DNA of 64,000 nt, taken from Kaistella sp. SH40-3. Its GTDB lineage: Bacteria; Bacteroidota; Bacteroidia; Flavobacteriales; Weeksellaceae. The translations under genes were made by a program, and so were the position numbers. Positions 50,587 to 59,373 of the stretch are shown one piece after another. Position 1 is the stretch's first letter; every line of letters begins with the position of its first letter. Below the pieces are notes generated by a model, which worked only from the letters and a program-made list of their open reading frames with translations, was not told the origin of the DNA and ran no database searches. The stretch is from positions 186,001-250,000 of the forward strand of contig NZ_JAQYUS010000001.1 in the NCBI RefSeq assembly GCF_030686865.1. Direction: 5' to 3'.

Positions 50587-51720
50587 CTATTTTTGAAAAT
50601 GGTGCAACGTTTCTGCATACATTTTTTCGTACAATGGAAGAATATTTTTTAGATCAAATCTTAAGGCTTGCTCCTTCGCATTCTTTTTCATTTGAGTCAA
50701 TAAATTCTCATCGCTCAGAAGTTTAATGGTATAATTACTCATGGCTTCAACATTTCCGATTTCTGCCAGATAACCAGTTTCTCCCTGAATATTCACTTCC
50801 GGAATTCCACCAGCGTTGGAACTGATTACAGGGGTTTCTGCAGCCATCGCTTCAAGTGCTGCCAAACCAAAACTTTCCTGTTCAGATGGAAGCAAGAATA
50901 CATCAGATAACTGTAAAATTCGATATAAATCATTCACTTTACCAAGAAGGCGAACTTTCCCAATTAGATCAGGATGTTCTTCTAAAAACTGATTGATAAT
51001 TTCCATATCAGGACCTTCACCGATGATGATTAACATTGATTTTACGCGGGCATTTACATTCTTAAAAATCTGCAGAACATCTCCTACTCTTTTTACTGGA
51101 CGAAGATTGGAAACGTGGATCAATATCTTTTCATCATCAGTCGCGAATTGTCGTCTTTGGCAATCCGTATTAAAGGTGAATTCACCATTATCAATGAAAT
51201 TGGTAATGACCTGAATTTCTTTGGTGATTTTAAATAATTGCAAGGTGTCTTTTTTAAGACTTTCAGAAACAGAAGTGATGGTATCTGATTGATTGATAGA
51301 GAATTCAACGGCGTGTTTATAACTTGGATGTTGCCCAACCAAAGTAATATCCGTTCCGTGAAGGGTTGTTACTAAAGGAATATCTTTACCTTCTTCCTTC
51401 AACATTTGCTTTGCAGTAAACGCTGCATAAGCATATGGAATTGCATAATGAGCATGCAGTAAATCGAGTTTGTACAAATTCACAACGCGGTAAATCATCG
51501 ACGAAAGCGCGATATCATAGGGTTGATATTGAAAAAGCGGATACGTTTGAACGTTCACCTTATGAAAAAATATATTAGGATTGGTAATGTCTAATCTCGC
51601 AGGTAAAGCCGAACTGATAAAGTGCACTTCATACCCTTTGTCAGCGAGTGCCATACCAAGTTCTGTAGCAACGATGCCACTTCCACCGTAAGTGGGATAA
51701 CAGAGAATTCCGATTTTCAT
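50587..51720 (-). CDS. bshA: N-acetyl-alpha-D-glucosaminyl L-malate synthase BshA
   Basis: About 377 aa from ATG 51720 (MKIGILCYPTYGGSGIVATE); ATG 51750 lies within the upstream gene. BshA is a GT4 glycosyltransferase that makes GlcNAc-malate, the first step to bacillithiol. Signatures are CYPTYGGSGIVATELG, LLHAHYAIPYAYAA, TTLHGTDITLVG and the C-terminal EQESFGLAALEAMA. bshB and bshC are not in the window. Confidence 0.95.
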   Translation of the reverse strand: MKIGILCYPTYGGSGIVATELGMALADKGYEVHFISSALPARLDITNPNIFFHKVNVQTYPLFQYQPYDIALSSMIYRVVNLYKLDLLHAHYAIPYAYAAFTAKQMLKEEGKDIPLVTTLHGTDITLVGQHPSYKHAVEFSINQSDTITSVSESLKKDTLQLFKITKEIQVITNFIDNGEFTFNTDCQRRQFATDDEKILIHVSNLRPVKRVGDVLQIFKNVNARVKSMLIIIGEGPDMEIINQFLEEHPDLIGKVRLLGKVNDLYRILQLSDVFLLPSEQESFGLAALEAMAAETPVISSNAGGIPEVNIQGETGYLAEIGNVEAMSNYTIKLLSDENLLTQMKKNAKEQALRFDLKNILPLYEKMYAETLHHFQK

Positions 51721-51742
51721 GTGTTTTATTTTTAAATTGAAA

Positions 51743-53497
51743 TTACTCAATTACTGTTTTATTATTTTTTGAAGAAGGCAGATCAATTCTAGAAGAAGGA
51801 TTAAGTTCTAATCCCATTCCGGCTTTTAAATCATCATTAACCAAAACCGGCAGTTTACCCCAGATTTTAGTTTGACCACAAAACGCTTTCGCAGTTGCAA
51901 TCATCGAATCATCGTTATTTTCATAAGAAACCAAAACAGTAGAAGCTTTAGAAACATCAACATCTTTTAAAGCATAAGCCGAACCGAAAACATTTAAAAT
52001 AACATTTTGATTCTTCGTTAAATCGGCCAAAATCTTTTTGCTTTCGTTTGATATTTTATAAGGTTTATACGCTGTAGAATTATCTTTGTGAAAACCAACG
52101 ATTACTTTTGAATTCGCAGGAATTGTGGAAATTTCAGAAGGTTTTTTTAAGATAATAGTCGAGTTCAAATTTAATTGATCCAGAAAAGTTTGATAAGGCG
52201 CTTCTTCTAGCGGAACATAATAATAAGTTTCCTTGCAATTCAACGGAAGCATTTTTTTATCATCTTTAATTAAAGTCAATGCATTTGCGTACATTTTCTG
52301 AACAATCGCGGAGTGTGAAGCATTGTTCAAATCATAATTAATATTTTCTGGATTTCTCGGTTCGTATTGATTTAAACCAAGATAATATTTGGTGAGCAAA
52401 ATTTTCTTTACGCTTTCCTCTACTCGATTTTGTGAGATTTCTCCTTTATCAATGGCTTGTTGAATTAGTTTTTTTCCAGTCGCAACGTCTTGCGAGAAGA
52501 GCATAATGTCATTTCCTGCTGCAAATGCCATGGCATCTAATTCGCCTGCTTTGAATTTGTTAGCGACCGCTCCCATATTAAGTGCATCTGTGATAATCAA
52601 ACCTTTGTAACCCAATTGGTCTTTTAAAATTCCCGTAATGATATTTTTAGAAATCGACGCCGGAATTCCTTTCGTTTTTTCTAAAGAGGGAACGTAAAGA
52701 TGCGCAACCATTACTCCACCAATTCCTTTATCCACTAAGGCTTTGAAAGGTGCTAGTTCTACTTCATTGAGTCTTTGCAAAGAATGTGAAATTAGAGGGA
52801 GATCCAGATGAGAATCCAGATCGGTATCGCCATGTCCCGGGAAATGTTTAATGGCTGCGAGAATATTGTTGTTTTGTAAACCATTCGAATAAGCCAAAGC
52901 AGAATTAATCACATTTTGAACTTCTGAGCCAAAACTACGGTTGCCGATAATCGGATTATTGGGATTGGTATTCACATCAACCACCGGAGCGAAATCCCAA
53001 TTGATTCCCATTCTTTTGCAATCTTCAGCAATTTTCGCTGCCATTTCTGTGATCAATCTTTTATCCTGAATCGCGCCAAGAGTCATTGCCCAAGGGAATT
53101 TATGTGCTGCCGCAATCCTTTGATACAATCCCCATTCTGCATCCATGCCAATCATTAAAGGGATTTTCGATTTTTGCTGAAATTCATTTACCAGGTTTAT
53201 TTCTCTCGCAGCATCATCCTGCATTAAGATTAAACCCCCAATTTTATCATTTAAAACAATATTCCTAACTGAATTAATGTGAGTTTCATCTTTATTGGTG
53301 TATAAAGCAACAATGAACAGTTGCCCTAACTTCTCATCTTGAGAAAGTGAATGGTAGGTTTTTTCTACCCATTGATTTCCTTTTTGAACGTCTGGTGAGG
53401 AAATATTCTTCGGCTGATATTGCGCATTTAACCTAGCGATATTAAAGCAAAAAAGAAAGATTAAAAAAAACGAAAATTTTATTTTGATGTTTTTCAT
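51743..53497 (-). CDS. Glycoside hydrolase family 3 (beta-N-acetylglucosaminidase-like)
   Basis: A 584-aa exported enzyme with signal peptide (FFLIFLFCFNIARLNAQ). The GH3 catalytic domain covers about 40-385, with the acid/base region KHFPGHGDTDLDSHLDLP near 217 and nucleophile Asp in GLIITDALNMGAV near 300. A GH3 C-terminal-like alpha/beta domain follows to about 560. NagZ-like members release N-acetylglucosamine from peptidoglycan or chitin fragments. It lies 22 nt before bshA. Confidence 0.88.
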   Translation of the reverse strand: MKNIKIKFSFFLIFLFCFNIARLNAQYQPKNISSPDVQKGNQWVEKTYHSLSQDEKLGQLFIVALYTNKDETHINSVRNIVLNDKIGGLILMQDDAAREINLVNEFQQKSKIPLMIGMDAEWGLYQRIAAAHKFPWAMTLGAIQDKRLITEMAAKIAEDCKRMGINWDFAPVVDVNTNPNNPIIGNRSFGSEVQNVINSALAYSNGLQNNNILAAIKHFPGHGDTDLDSHLDLPLISHSLQRLNEVELAPFKALVDKGIGGVMVAHLYVPSLEKTKGIPASISKNIITGILKDQLGYKGLIITDALNMGAVANKFKAGELDAMAFAAGNDIMLFSQDVATGKKLIQQAIDKGEISQNRVEESVKKILLTKYYLGLNQYEPRNPENINYDLNNASHSAIVQKMYANALTLIKDDKKMLPLNCKETYYYVPLEEAPYQTFLDQLNLNSTIILKKPSEISTIPANSKVIVGFHKDNSTAYKPYKISNESKKILADLTKNQNVILNVFGSAYALKDVDVSKASTVLVSYENNDDSMIATAKAFCGQTKIWGKLPVLVNDDLKAGMGLELNPSSRIDLPSSKNNKTVIE

Positions 53498-53605
53498 TAT
53501 TTATAGGGATAAAGGTGAACAAAAATACAATTTTTAATTTTTAAACAGATTGTGCTTGGCATACATATTGACCATGAAAAATAAATAAACCATAAAAAAT
53601 TTAAA

Positions 53606-54124
53606 ATGAAAAAATATTTTACAATAATGCTAATGGCAATATTTACCATTACAGCAGTAAGTTGCGATAACCGAAATGATGATGTGATCGTACAAGACAA
53701 TGATACGTATTCTGTAGTATTGGATATTAACAATGTTAATTTCTCTTATAATGCAGAAGATGGTTACAACATCAGCAGATCATTTACAAAACCTTTGTTT
53801 AACTCAGATGTGGTGTTAATCTACAGAAAAGCAGATTCTACTACAGATGGTTCCCCAGTTTGGCAGTCAATCCCAAGAACACTTTACTTCGCAGATGGAA
53901 AAGAACTTGATTATGATTTCGATTTCAGCAAAAATGACATCATGATTTACGCGAATGGAAACTACGATATTTCTACAACGCCAACTTATTTAAATAATCA
54001 AACTTTCAGAGTTGTTCTAGTTCCGGCGTCACCGGGCGGAAAAAACGTTAGTGTAGATTATTCTGATTATGATAGCGTAATAAAATATTTTAAGATCGAC
54101 GATTCTAAAATTAAGAATTTATAA
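53606..54124 (+). CDS. Lipoprotein of unknown function
   Basis: A 172-aa lipoprotein with lipobox TAVSC (cysteine near residue 20) followed by an asparagine/aspartate-rich linker. The mature part is mostly beta, with aromatic residues (NNVNFSYNAEDGYNISRSF, VVLIYRKADSTTDG, TLYFADGKELDYDFDF). I recognise no named family. It has its own terminator and is probably a single-gene unit. Confidence 0.75.
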   Translation: MKKYFTIMLMAIFTITAVSCDNRNDDVIVQDNDTYSVVLDINNVNFSYNAEDGYNISRSFTKPLFNSDVVLIYRKADSTTDGSPVWQSIPRTLYFADGKELDYDFDFSKNDIMIYANGNYDISTTPTYLNNQTFRVVLVPASPGGKNVSVDYSDYDSVIKYFKIDDSKIKNL

Positions 54125-54146
54125 ATTATTATAATTTAAAACAAAT

Positions 54147-54173
54147 AAAACCACTGCATTTGCAGTGGTTTTT
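54147..54173 (+). terminator. Lipoprotein gene terminator
   Basis: AAAACCACTGCA (54147-54158) pairs with TGCAGTGGTTTT (54161-54172), followed by T. Confidence 0.85.
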
Positions 54174-54270
54174 GTGTTATATGTCAGGTTAAAAGGACCG
54201 CTTATAATTTTATAATCGTTGATAATTTAGTAACTTTATAAATTCAAAAATTAACTTAAACTTTTTAATA

Positions 54271-54978
54271 ATGAGTGTTCATATTGCCGCTAAAAAAGGA
54301 GAAATTGCTAAAACCGTTTTACAACCTGGTGATCCTTTGAGAGCTAAATACATCGCTGACAATTTCTTAACAGATGTAAAATTAGTAAGTAAAACGAGAA
54401 ATGTTTTTTATTTCACCGGTCTTTATAAAGGAAAAGAAGTATCTGTTGGCGCAAGTGGAATGGGAATCCCAAGTATCGGAATTTATTCTTACGAGTTATT
54501 TACAGAATTCGATGTAGATACGATTATCCGAATCGGAACTTGTGGAGCCTACTCTACTGACTTGAAGGTTTTTGATCTTTTAAATGTAGAACATGCAGCA
54601 AGCGAATCTACGTATGCTAAATATGCTTGGGAAATAGAAGAAGACCTTTTGTTGCACCAAGGAAATGCATTTGGATTAATCAATGAAACTTCAAAAGAAT
54701 TAAACTTAAATACAAAGCCAACAAATATTCATACCAGCGATATTTTCTATAGAAAATCTCAACTACTTCCTGAAATTGTAACGAAATATAATTGTTCAGC
54801 TGTAGAGATGGAAGCGTTTGCTTTGTTTGCTAATGCACAGTATTTGGGTAAAAACGCAGCAACGATTCTTACTGTTTCAGATGTTATTCCTACGGGTGAT
54901 GAAATTTCTGCTGATCAGCGAGAAACCGCATTAACGCCAATGATTGAATTAGCTTTAGAAACTGCTATCAAAATATAG
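54271..54978 (+). CDS. deoD: Purine-nucleoside phosphorylase
   Basis: A 235-aa hexameric-type enzyme that splits purine nucleosides with phosphate. Signatures are AKTVLQPGDPLRAKYIADNF at the N-terminus, ASGMGIPSIGIYSYELF, IRIGTCGAY, CSAVEMEAFALFANAQ and TVSDVIPTGDEIS. The N-terminal MSVHIAAKKGEIA is usual for DeoD. Length is normal. It is convergent with ribA, with only 3 nt between stops. Confidence 0.96.
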   Translation: MSVHIAAKKGEIAKTVLQPGDPLRAKYIADNFLTDVKLVSKTRNVFYFTGLYKGKEVSVGASGMGIPSIGIYSYELFTEFDVDTIIRIGTCGAYSTDLKVFDLLNVEHAASESTYAKYAWEIEEDLLLHQGNAFGLINETSKELNLNTKPTNIHTSDIFYRKSQLLPEIVTKYNCSAVEMEAFALFANAQYLGKNAATILTVSDVIPTGDEISADQRETALTPMIELALETAIKI

Positions 54979-54981
54979 AAA

Positions 54982-55584
54982 TTAATAAACGATATTTTCA
55001 TCATCAAGAAGATGACCGAAATAATCTTTTTTAGTTTTTAAATAAACTTCACTTTCCTTTGTAGAATCCATCTGCAAAGGAATTCTTTTATTGAGGTGAA
55101 TATTACTTTCCACCACAAATTTGATTTTTTCAGGATTATTGGTGAGAAGATTTATTTCTTTAATGTTAAGAATAGTAAGGATTTCGATAGCGCTATCAAA
55201 ACTTCTGTCATCTGCAGGAAGTCCTAATTTAAGATTTGCTTCTACGGTATCAAAACCTTGTTCTTGTAAAGCATATGCTTTTAATTTATTGATGATGCCA
55301 ATGTTTCTTCCTTCCTGTCTCAGGTAAACAATGATTCCACCATTTTCATTGATGAATTTCATTGCTTCATCAAGTTGCTGGCCGCATTCACATTTTTTAG
55401 AATGAAAAACTTCTCCTGTAATACACTCGGAATGGAAACGTACATTGACAGGTTTTGTAAAATCAGTATTCTTAGCAATCACAGCGATATGCGGCATCCA
55501 GTCGTTTTCAGATTCGGAAAATGCAATCATACGAAATTCCCCATATTCGGTAGGAACGTTTGATTCAGCTTGAATTTTTAACAT
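54982..55584 (-). CDS. ribA: GTP cyclohydrolase II
   Basis: A 200-aa stand-alone enzyme that opens the imidazole ring of GTP, the first step of riboflavin synthesis. The zinc cysteines (C-x10-C-x-C in ECITGEVFHSKKCECGQQ) and the catalytic segment YLRQEGRNIGI are clear, followed by LPADDRSFDSA and LLTNNPEK. It is not fused to RibB. It ends a long leftward gene run. Confidence 0.95.
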   Translation of the reverse strand: MLKIQAESNVPTEYGEFRMIAFSESENDWMPHIAVIAKNTDFTKPVNVRFHSECITGEVFHSKKCECGQQLDEAMKFINENGGIIVYLRQEGRNIGIINKLKAYALQEQGFDTVEANLKLGLPADDRSFDSAIEILTILNIKEINLLTNNPEKIKFVVESNIHLNKRIPLQMDSTKESEVYLKTKKDYFGHLLDDENIVY

Positions 55585-55595
55585 TGAGTTTGTTG

Positions 55596-56045
55596 CTATT
55601 TTATGGATGCTGGATCTTTAGAAATATTACTTTCGAGAAAAGTCATATTTGTTTTGATTCTCACCAAATACCTGTTAAGTACCTGATCGTCATCAGCATT
55701 CAAATATTTTCTAAGTTTCTGAAGTTTTTTATAAGATTTCTCGAAGTTTCTTTGTGCATTATTGAGTCCATTTATATTATAAGACTCAATTGCACCGATA
55801 TAATCTTTAAGATGATATTTTAAATTTACAACTTCAAGGTTCACCGCATCATTTTTAAATTTAGGGAAAGAAGAAATTAAATTACTAATTTCTGAAGAAT
55901 AAACGATGAGATTCTTTCTTTCACTATAAGAGTAAGATGAACTTTGCAAACTCATTCCACCAACTGGCGACAAATTTATCTTTTCCGCAGAACAAGATAG
56001 CGACAGAAGTAAAATTAGAATGTAACCAAAGTTAGATTTACGCAT
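55596..56045 (-). CDS. Small lipoprotein of unknown function
   Basis: A 149-aa protein with lipobox LLSLSC (cysteine near residue 18), a serine/tyrosine-rich stretch (SLQSSSYSYSERKN), then helices containing the coil-like NAQRNFEKSYKKLQKLRKYL. It overlaps the DUF4254 gene by 8 nt and precedes ribA by 11 nt. No family is recognised. Confidence 0.7.
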   Translation of the reverse strand: MRKSNFGYILILLLSLSCSAEKINLSPVGGMSLQSSSYSYSERKNLIVYSSEISNLISSFPKFKNDAVNLEVVNLKYHLKDYIGAIESYNINGLNNAQRNFEKSYKKLQKLRKYLNADDDQVLNRYLVRIKTNMTFLESNISKDPASIK

Positions 56046-56652
56046 TTTTTACATTTTGATAAAGGATCGGATTAAGACTTTCATCATTGTACATTTTCAT
56101 CTGTTTATACACTTTCATCTTAACATTACCGTTCTCTATATCAAAAAGCAATTGGTCAATTGCTTCAGAAAGATCTTTTTGTTGTTCTAGCAAAGTATTT
56201 AATTTAGCAGAACATTTTTTTCTGTGCTCATCACTTGCAGACTCTCGGTGAGCCTCCAGGTTCATATGATAAACTTTTAATGCTAAAATCGACAGCCGAT
56301 CTACTGCCCAAGCAGGAGTTTCGGAGTTGATTTTAGCGTCGATTCTTGGAGTACTATCTTTATATTTCTGCAGGAACCAACTGTCGATAAACTCTACCAA
56401 ATCAGTTCTTTGCTGATTTGAAGAGTCGATTCTTCTTTTAAGTTTTAAGGCTTCATTCGGGTCAATATTTTCATCACGAATAATATCTTCCAGGTGCCAT
56501 TGAACGGTATCAATCCAGTTTTTAGCATACAAAAGTCGTTCCAAACTTTCAGCCGGATAAGGATTGTTTACAAGAGTATCCACATTATCTTCAACATGAT
56601 ATGCTGCAATGGATTCGTTAAAAACCTTCCAGGCAATTTCTGTAAATTTCAT
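56038..56652 (-). CDS. DUF4254 family protein
   Basis: A 204-aa helical protein. Family phrases are FNESIAAYHVEDNV at the N-terminus, ERLLYAKNWIDTVQWHLEDIIRD near 38, LKRRIDSSNQQRTDLVEFID near 70, ETPAWAVDRLSILALKVYHM near 108 and LLEQQKDLSEAI. DUF4254 genes lie near envelope or LPS genes in Bacteroidota. The function is unknown. Confidence 0.9.
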   Translation of the reverse strand: MKFTEIAWKVFNESIAAYHVEDNVDTLVNNPYPAESLERLLYAKNWIDTVQWHLEDIIRDENIDPNEALKLKRRIDSSNQQRTDLVEFIDSWFLQKYKDSTPRIDAKINSETPAWAVDRLSILALKVYHMNLEAHRESASDEHRKKCSAKLNTLLEQQKDLSEAIDQLLFDIENGNVKMKVYKQMKMYNDESLNPILYQNVKNA

Positions 56653-56665
56653 CAGAAAATATTTT

Positions 56666-56869
56666 TTAAAGGGTATCTGAACTAGAATTGCTTTTAGGCT
56701 CTTCTGGTTTTTTGTCTTCTTCTTTTACGGCATCTTTAAATTCTTTAATCCCAGAGCCTAAACCTCTCATCATTTCAGGAATTTTTTTACCGCCGAAAAA
56801 CACCAAAATGATGATTCCAACGATTAATAAGTGTTGCCAAGAAAGTGCGAGTATTGTTAATGTATTCAT
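56666..56869 (-). CDS. tatA: Twin-arginine translocase subunit TatA/TatE
   Basis: A 67-aa protein from ATG 56869; an upstream ATG at 56914 would overlap EnvC and add 15 residues. One membrane helix (WQHLLIVGIIILVFFGG) is followed by the FGGKKIPEMMRGLGSGIKEFKDAVKEE amphipathic region, the TatA signature. TatA forms the pore for folded proteins. TatC is not in the window. Confidence 0.93.
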   Translation of the reverse strand: MNTLTILALSWQHLLIVGIIILVFFGGKKIPEMMRGLGSGIKEFKDAVKEEDKKPEEPKSNSSSDTL

Positions 56870-56901
56870 CTTAAAAATTTTTACAAAGTTATAGTATTTT
56901 T

Positions 56902-58485
56902 TTAATTCACCCAACCTAATGGATCCACCGGATTACTACCATTCCAAATCTGGAAATCTAACGTATAACTGCCATCGAAATCTTCACCTACAACCCCAAC
57001 AGATGTCCCCGCAGAAACCTGCTGATTTGCTGAAACCATGGTGCTTGAAAGGTTTGCATAAATGGTAAAATAATCACCATGCTTAACAATAACCGTTTTA
57101 GATCCATCTCCCGAAGCCATAACGCGAGATACCGTTCCTGGTGCAATACATTTCGCAACAGTTCCTTTAGTCACTGCAATTTTAACACCGTTATTTTCTT
57201 CAACAATATTTTTAAAGACTGGATGCGGCTGTCTGCCGAATCTGTGCGTGATAGTTCCATAAACTGGCATTCCCATTTTTCCGCGGTTGGCTGCAAAATT
57301 ATTTCCTACGTTTGCAGAAACTCCATAGTTGGTCATGGCTTTTTTCTCAGCCGCCTTTTTCTCCTCGTCATTTTTCTTCACCATATTTGCTTCTGCCACC
57401 CTTACATCTGCGGCTTTATCTGCTGCGGCTTTTGCATTTGCTGCAGCTGCAGCTGCATCTTTTGCAGCGGCTAATCTGCGTGCTTCTGCTCTTTCAGCAT
57501 CAGCAGCTTTTTTAGAATCTTCTGTTTTTTTAGCATCAGCAGCGGCGGCTAATTTTGCTTTCTCAGCCTCATCAGCAGCTTTCTTTTCAGAAATTTCTTT
57601 TAATCTTCTCGCCTCATCATCGGCTTTCTTTTTTTCTAAAGCCAAAGCCTCCATTCTTGCTTTATTTTCAGCATCGATTCTTGCTTTCTCCCTTTCTGCA
57701 GCAATTTTTGCGAGACGAATTTTTTCCGCTTCTATCTTTCTATTTTCCTCTTCTTTCGCTTTAGCGATTCTAATCTCTTCTGCAATAATAGATCGAATCT
57801 GACCTTCTAATTTTTTAGATTCGGCTTGTTTTTGTTTGAGTTCTGCAGTAAGTTGAGTTTCATTTTTCTTAAACTCTTCCAGTAATGCCTGTTTTGTTTT
57901 TTTCTCCGCTTCAATGGTGAGCAACTCTTTCTGCTGATTCGAAAGAATCATCTCCTTGTCCTTGACAGATTTCTGTTTTAAAGTAATATTTTGTTGAAGA
58001 ACTTTTGCAGCATTAGAAATCTCTGCTGCTTTTTTATCTTGATAATCGGAATAATCTTTTAAGTACTGAATTCTTCGTAACGCTTCACCTAAATTTTTTG
58101 AAGATAAAATGAAGGTCACTTTATTTTGTGAACCTTTATTTTTATACGCTTTTACCAAAACTTCAGCATAGTTTTTTCTAAGTACGGCAAGTTCCCGATT
58201 TTGACGATTAATTTCTAACTGACGTAAATAGATTTCGTCTTCAACTAATTTTTTTTCTTTTTGAGTATTGGTATATACTTTTTCTCGAAGCCCAATTTTT
58301 TTCTCAACTTCATTCAGGTATGCTAAAGAAAGTTTTGACTGCTGTTGGGTTTTAGCCAAGTTTGAATTGATGGAGGAAATTTGTTTTTTTAGGTCCGCAT
58401 TCTGCTTTTGAAGTTGCTCCTTCTTCTGCGCAGAAAAAAAGCCGAACAGAAAAATGCCTATTAAAAAGCTTAATCTTTTAATCAT
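56902..58485 (-). CDS. EnvC-like murein hydrolase activator (degenerate M23)
   Basis: A 527-aa protein with a signal peptide (GIFLFGFFSAQ). Two coiled-coil regions follow, the second an extremely alanine-, glutamate- and lysine-rich repeat (about 240-375). The C-terminal LytM/M23 domain (about 405-527) has HRFGRQPHPVFKN and VIVKHGDYFTIYANL. At the place of the last zinc histidine (usually H-F-E-I-W) it reads LDFQIW, and the first HxxxD motif is NNGVK, so it should be inactive. This fits EnvC, which activates amidases at division sites. It overlaps the DUF4292 gene by 4 nt. Confidence 0.9.
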   Translation of the reverse strand: MIKRLSFLIGIFLFGFFSAQKKEQLQKQNADLKKQISSINSNLAKTQQQSKLSLAYLNEVEKKIGLREKVYTNTQKEKKLVEDEIYLRQLEINRQNRELAVLRKNYAEVLVKAYKNKGSQNKVTFILSSKNLGEALRRIQYLKDYSDYQDKKAAEISNAAKVLQQNITLKQKSVKDKEMILSNQQKELLTIEAEKKTKQALLEEFKKNETQLTAELKQKQAESKKLEGQIRSIIAEEIRIAKAKEEENRKIEAEKIRLAKIAAEREKARIDAENKARMEALALEKKKADDEARRLKEISEKKAADEAEKAKLAAAADAKKTEDSKKAADAERAEARRLAAAKDAAAAAANAKAAADKAADVRVAEANMVKKNDEEKKAAEKKAMTNYGVSANVGNNFAANRGKMGMPVYGTITHRFGRQPHPVFKNIVEENNGVKIAVTKGTVAKCIAPGTVSRVMASGDGSKTVIVKHGDYFTIYANLSSTMVSANQQVSAGTSVGVVGEDFDGSYTLDFQIWNGSNPVDPLGWVN

Positions 58486-59276
58486 TTGATCTCAGTTTTC
58501 GTATAATTATTGGGGACGGAATAAGGTGCTTCCATTTTAGAAAAGTCAAATTTCGTATTTTCCAGTAAAATTTGGCTGTCTTTTGCTCCTTTTATTACTA
58601 TTTTAACATTTTTGGGGAGTTTTACATTCTCAAAACTCTCCCAATTAGAATAAGATACTTCCAGATAATCTGGTTGATCTACTTTTTGTAAAGATACTTT
58701 GGTCAAATCAAACTGATCACTATATTCCAAAGATACGGCGTATTCAGCTATTTTCCCATCAGTTTTAAAACGGATATTGTTTGTTGATTTCAAAAGATAT
58801 CCTTGTGCATTCTTGGTTAATTGATACTCATTTTCTTTCACTGGGATAAAAGTTTTTCCGAGCAATAAATCCTGAAAAGAATTATAATCAATAAAATTTA
58901 CATTCAGCAAATTATTAAGATAGGTGAAATCTGATTCAATATAGGTTTTGTTCCATTTTTCATATCCTTTAATTCCTTCTGGTGTGGCGATTCCTCTTCC
59001 TACATTCAAGAAAATTGCAATCATATTGATCCAGACTTTTTTATCTTTTTCAATATAGATCGTGGCATCTAAAGGTGGAATAAATTTACCCGTTTCTGCT
59101 GTGATCCTAGAATTAATTTTCAATTGCTGAAAATCAGTCTTTTCATTAATTTTCTTAAAGAATCCGGCGCTTGAAGCCACTGGCGTGTTGGTACTGATTG
59201 GGTTTTCGACTCCTGTTTTTGTTTTACAAGAAACCATTAACATCATCAAACCCGTCGCAAGAATATATTTTTTCAT
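58482..59276 (-). CDS. DUF4292 lipoprotein
   Basis: A 264-aa lipoprotein: lipobox LMVSC (cysteine at residue 17). The DUF4292 region (about 40-255) is mostly beta strands, resembling LolA/LolB-type lipid carriers (LKINSRITAETGKF, IYIEKDKKVWINMIAIFLNVG, YLEVSYSNWESF). It is translationally coupled to the EnvC-like gene through an ATGA overlap. The role is unknown; an envelope-assembly role is inferred from context. Confidence 0.85.
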   Translation of the reverse strand: MKKYILATGLMMLMVSCKTKTGVENPISTNTPVASSAGFFKKINEKTDFQQLKINSRITAETGKFIPPLDATIYIEKDKKVWINMIAIFLNVGRGIATPEGIKGYEKWNKTYIESDFTYLNNLLNVNFIDYNSFQDLLLGKTFIPVKENEYQLTKNAQGYLLKSTNNIRFKTDGKIAEYAVSLEYSDQFDLTKVSLQKVDQPDYLEVSYSNWESFENVKLPKNVKIVIKGAKDSQILLENTKFDFSKMEAPYSVPNNYTKTEIK

Positions 59277-59320
59277 TTAATTTTTGTTTAAACTTTCTCG
59301 GAAGTTTACAATATTAACGC

Positions 59321-59350
59321 CAAACCACACAAATTGTTTTGTGTGGTTTG
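59321..59350 (-). terminator. Perfect inverted repeat after nucleotidyltransferase gene
   Basis: A 13-bp stem (59321-59333 with 59338-59350) with a 4-nt loop, 24 nt beyond the upstream gene's stop. There is no T run on the minus strand, so it may stall, protect or process the transcript rather than end it. Confidence 0.5.
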
Positions 59351-59373
59351 CAACGCAATATTTCTATAACGAT

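Noticed and set aside
55560-55823. 87-codon plus-strand frame opposite the small lipoprotein gene
   Set aside because: It overlaps a lipoprotein gene with a clear lipobox that is packed tightly between DUF4254 and ribA.
57329-57802. 157-codon alanine/serine-rich frame antisense to the EnvC-like gene
   Set aside because: It is a mirror of the alanine/glutamate/lysine-rich coiled coil on the other strand; low complexity and no start context.
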